Positions 62,099 through 64,000 of a stretch of 64,000 nt of DNA are shown here, in pieces. Origin of the DNA: Achromobacter spanius (GTDB taxonomy: Bacteria > Pseudomonadota > Gammaproteobacteria > Burkholderiales > Burkholderiaceae_B); the NCBI RefSeq assembly GCF_029637605.1, contig NZ_CP121261.1, positions 3,658,001 to 3,722,000 of the forward strand, written 5' to 3'. A model generated the notes under the pieces. It had not been told where the DNA came from and ran no database searches. It saw only the letters and a program-made list of their open reading frames with translations. The position numbers and the translations under genes were made by a program. How positions within the stretch are numbered: the stretch's first letter is position 1; every line of letters begins with the position of its first letter.

Positions 62099-62959
62099 AT
62101 GTCGAAAATCTCATACCGCTTTGCCAACGTAGATGGCTTGAACGTTTTCTATCGTGAAGCTGGCGCTGTCGGCGCGCCCAAGCTCTTGCTGCTGCATGGC
62201 TTCCCCAGCTCGAGCCACATGTTCCGCGACCTGATCCCGTTGTTGGCGGACCATTTCCACATTGTTGCGCCCGACCTTCCTGGCTTTGGCCGTACGGATA
62301 TGCCCTCGCGCAATGACTTCAACTACACCTTCGACAACATGGCGAATGTCATTGACCGGTTTACGGACGTGGTGGGGTTTGATCGCTATGCAATGTACGT
62401 ATTCGACTATGGCGCGCCTACCGGTTTTCGCTTGGCGGTGAAGCGGCCGGAACGCATTAGCGCAATCATTTCCCAGAACGGCAATGCGTATGAAGAAGGG
62501 CTGAGCGAAGGCTGGAATCCGATTCAAGCCTACTGGCGCGATCCGTCGGAAGAAAACCGGGCGGCGCTACGCCCCCTGCTGGCGCCCGCAACGACGTTGT
62601 GGCAATACACGCACGGCGTGTCCGATGCGACCGCGGTATCCCCGGATGGCTACACGCTGGATGACTTCTATCTGGCTCGCCCGAACGCCGATGAAATCCA
62701 GCTCGATATATTCGGCGACTACAAAAGCAACGTTGCGCTGTACCCCACTTTTCAGGCGTATTTCCGGACGCATCAGCCGCCCTTCCTTGCGGTGTGGGGC
62801 AAGAACGATCCGTTTTTCTTGCCAGCAGGGGCCACCGCATTCAAACGGGACATTCCCGACGGGGACATTCGTTTCTTCGATACGGGTCATTTCGCGTTGG
62901 AAACCCACGCCGAAGAAATCGCAACGGCGATTCAGAGTTTCCTGGCTTCCCGCGCCTGA
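62099..62959 (+). CDS. Alpha/beta hydrolase with aspartate nucleophile
   Basis: 286 residues from ATG 62099, behind AAAAGGAAAA. LLHGFPSSSHMFRDLIPLL carries the oxyanion HG. The nucleophile elbow is VFDYGAPTGFRLA, with Asp as in epoxide hydrolases and haloalkane dehalogenases. LAVWGKNDPFF supplies the acid, and DTGHFALETHAEEI supplies the histidine. It likely hydrolyses an epoxide, haloalkane or similar xenobiotic. Divergent from the CGNR regulator, which probably controls it. Confidence 0.87.
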   Translation: MSKISYRFANVDGLNVFYREAGAVGAPKLLLLHGFPSSSHMFRDLIPLLADHFHIVAPDLPGFGRTDMPSRNDFNYTFDNMANVIDRFTDVVGFDRYAMYVFDYGAPTGFRLAVKRPERISAIISQNGNAYEEGLSEGWNPIQAYWRDPSEENRAALRPLLAPATTLWQYTHGVSDATAVSPDGYTLDDFYLARPNADEIQLDIFGDYKSNVALYPTFQAYFRTHQPPFLAVWGKNDPFFLPAGATAFKRDIPDGDIRFFDTGHFALETHAEEIATAIQSFLASRA

Positions 62960-63145
62960 GCCTTGGACATCAGTGTGCAACGCAACGGCACGCTCATGGA
63001 TTCGTCGGCGATGCTGCGCCATGGCGGGAAGGCCCGCCAGGCCAGCACGCCGACCCGCCTCGGAAACCGGCAATTGGTGCCTTACGCCATCGGCAAGTAG
63101 ACTGCGCCTGTGGCCGACTGCACCGAGTGTCGAACTCCCCATCCT

Positions 63146-64000
63146 ATGCCCCAACCCGACTGGTTAAGTCACCTTCTGAAAATGATCGTCGTTACCGGCC
63201 AGCTGGAATTCCGGTGCGCCTACGGCGCGCCGTGGAGCGTGGTGTACGACCAGTCCGCGCCACGAGAAATTCCCTATCACGTCGTGCTGAAGGGCCGCGC
63301 GATCCTCGAGGATCCAGGGGGCAATACGGTCGCGGAACTGGGCAGCGGCGACATCGTGCTGATGCCTCACGGATCCGCCCACGTGCTGCATGACGGCAGT
63401 GGACGCGTAGCGGCCCCCGCGCACAATCGCGAGGATTCAACGGGTTGGACAATCAGCGAAAACAACGGCACTGGCGAGCAACTGGACATGTTGTGCGGGC
63501 GCTTTTTCATAGCGCCTCCCCATGACAGGCTGATTCGCGATTACCTGCCCACGAAACTGATCGTGCGGACAGCGGATGGCGATAATGCGGCGAAAGCCGA
63601 TCCCCCCTTGAATCACTTGGCGAGTCTGGTCGGCCTGATGCGCATGGAATCCGCCGAGGGCAAGCTGGGCGGGTACGCCATGCTCAACGCCTTGTCGTCG
63701 GCGCTGTTCACGCTTACCTTGCGCGCGGCCAGCGAGTCCGCGCAGGCTCCCGTGGGGCTGTTGGCCCTGGCTGGCCATCCCCGGCTGGCGCCCGCCATCT
63801 CGGCCATGTTCAGCGCGCCCGACAAGCCTTGGACCTTGCCCGATCTGGCCGGGCTTTGCAGCATGTCGCGCGCCACCTTCATGCGTCACTTTCAGGACAA
63901 GCTGGGGCGCTCAGCCATCGACATGCTGACGGACATCCGGATGAGCCTGGCCGCCAACGAGTTGAAGAAGCCGTCGATGACCGCTGAAGCCGTGGCCGAA
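63146..64000 (+). CDS. AraC-family transcriptional regulator, cut by the window end
   Basis: 285 codons open to the last base, with no stop. The N-terminal cupin-like AraC sensor domain (WSVVYDQSAPREIPYHVVLKGRAIL ... GDIVLMPHGSAHVLHDG) is followed by the HTH region PWTLPDLAGLCSMSRATFMRHFQDKLGRSAIDMLTDIRMSLAANEL. The last helices lie beyond 64000. The start is ATG 63146. It is downstream of, and in the same direction as, the alpha/beta hydrolase after a 186-base gap. Confidence 0.85.
   Translation, partial: MPQPDWLSHLLKMIVVTGQLEFRCAYGAPWSVVYDQSAPREIPYHVVLKGRAILEDPGGNTVAELGSGDIVLMPHGSAHVLHDGSGRVAAPAHNREDSTGWTISENNGTGEQLDMLCGRFFIAPPHDRLIRDYLPTKLIVRTADGDNAAKADPPLNHLASLVGLMRMESAEGKLGGYAMLNALSSALFTLTLRAASESAQAPVGLLALAGHPRLAPAISAMFSAPDKPWTLPDLAGLCSMSRATFMRHFQDKLGRSAIDMLTDIRMSLAANELKKPSMTAEAVAE

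Noticed and set aside
62960..63094. 45-codon open stretch in frame after the alpha/beta hydrolase stop
   Set aside because: It has no convincing start or family match; the hydrolase is already full length, so read-through is not supported.

Overview
The window is GC-rich, gene-dense DNA. Its gene content (a Bug-type tripartite-tricarboxylate receptor, a BKACE enzyme, several IclR regulators, catabolic acyl-CoA genes) points to a betaproteobacterium of the Alcaligenaceae, most likely Achromobacter or a close Bordetella relative. This is inferred from gene families; no alignment was run.

Layout. 1-12 kb: two permeases and an ATPase of a spermidine/putrescine-type ABC importer, separated by dehydrogenases, a GST and a type II dehydroquinase-like protein whose loop arginine is missing; then a flavin monooxygenase, an SDR/BKACE/periplasmic-receptor operon and a Crp/Fnr regulator. 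12-16.5 kb: accessory patch with a ParDE toxin-antitoxin pair, an exported molybdopterin oxidoreductase with its cytochrome b and a DUF5666-like protein, TetR-type operators with no TetR gene, and an internally deleted IS3-family element that cut off an alpha/beta-hydrolase gene next to tRNA-Gly(CCC). 16.7-24 kb: housekeeping (trmB, proline iminopeptidase, thiS, a LysM/BON protein, ffh, a CcsA-like protein, ampD, GST). 24-30 kb: D-galactonate catabolism (IclR regulator, dgoK, dgoA, dgoD, dgoT). 30-40 kb: an MFS exporter, two tandem IclR paralogues and an operon of two acyl-CoA dehydrogenases, a Bug receptor, a YhdH-like reductase and an NDP-forming acyl-CoA synthetase. 40-45 kb: HipBA with three evenly spaced operators, htpG, an NCS2 purine permease and tRNA-Leu(CAA).

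45.1-58.9 kb is an integrative element inserted in the 3' half of tRNA-Leu(CAA) and bounded by a 59-bp direct repeat. It carries an AlpA-like regulator, a RepC-like initiator, a Gabija system (gajA-gajB), a PstI/BsuBI-type restriction-modification pair, a tyrosine integrase and, between the two defences, five unrecognised genes. Four of these form a tight operon headed by a cysteine phosphatase-like protein. Next to that operon lies about 0.95 kb of hairpin-dense DNA without a credible gene. This middle block is the best candidate for something undescribed.

59-64 kb: a winged-helix/nucleotidyltransferase plus HEPN-like toxin-antitoxin pair with operators over its -10 box and start codon, a HAD hydrolase, a CGNR zinc-finger regulator divergent from an alpha/beta hydrolase with repeated operators between them, and an AraC-family regulator cut by the window end.
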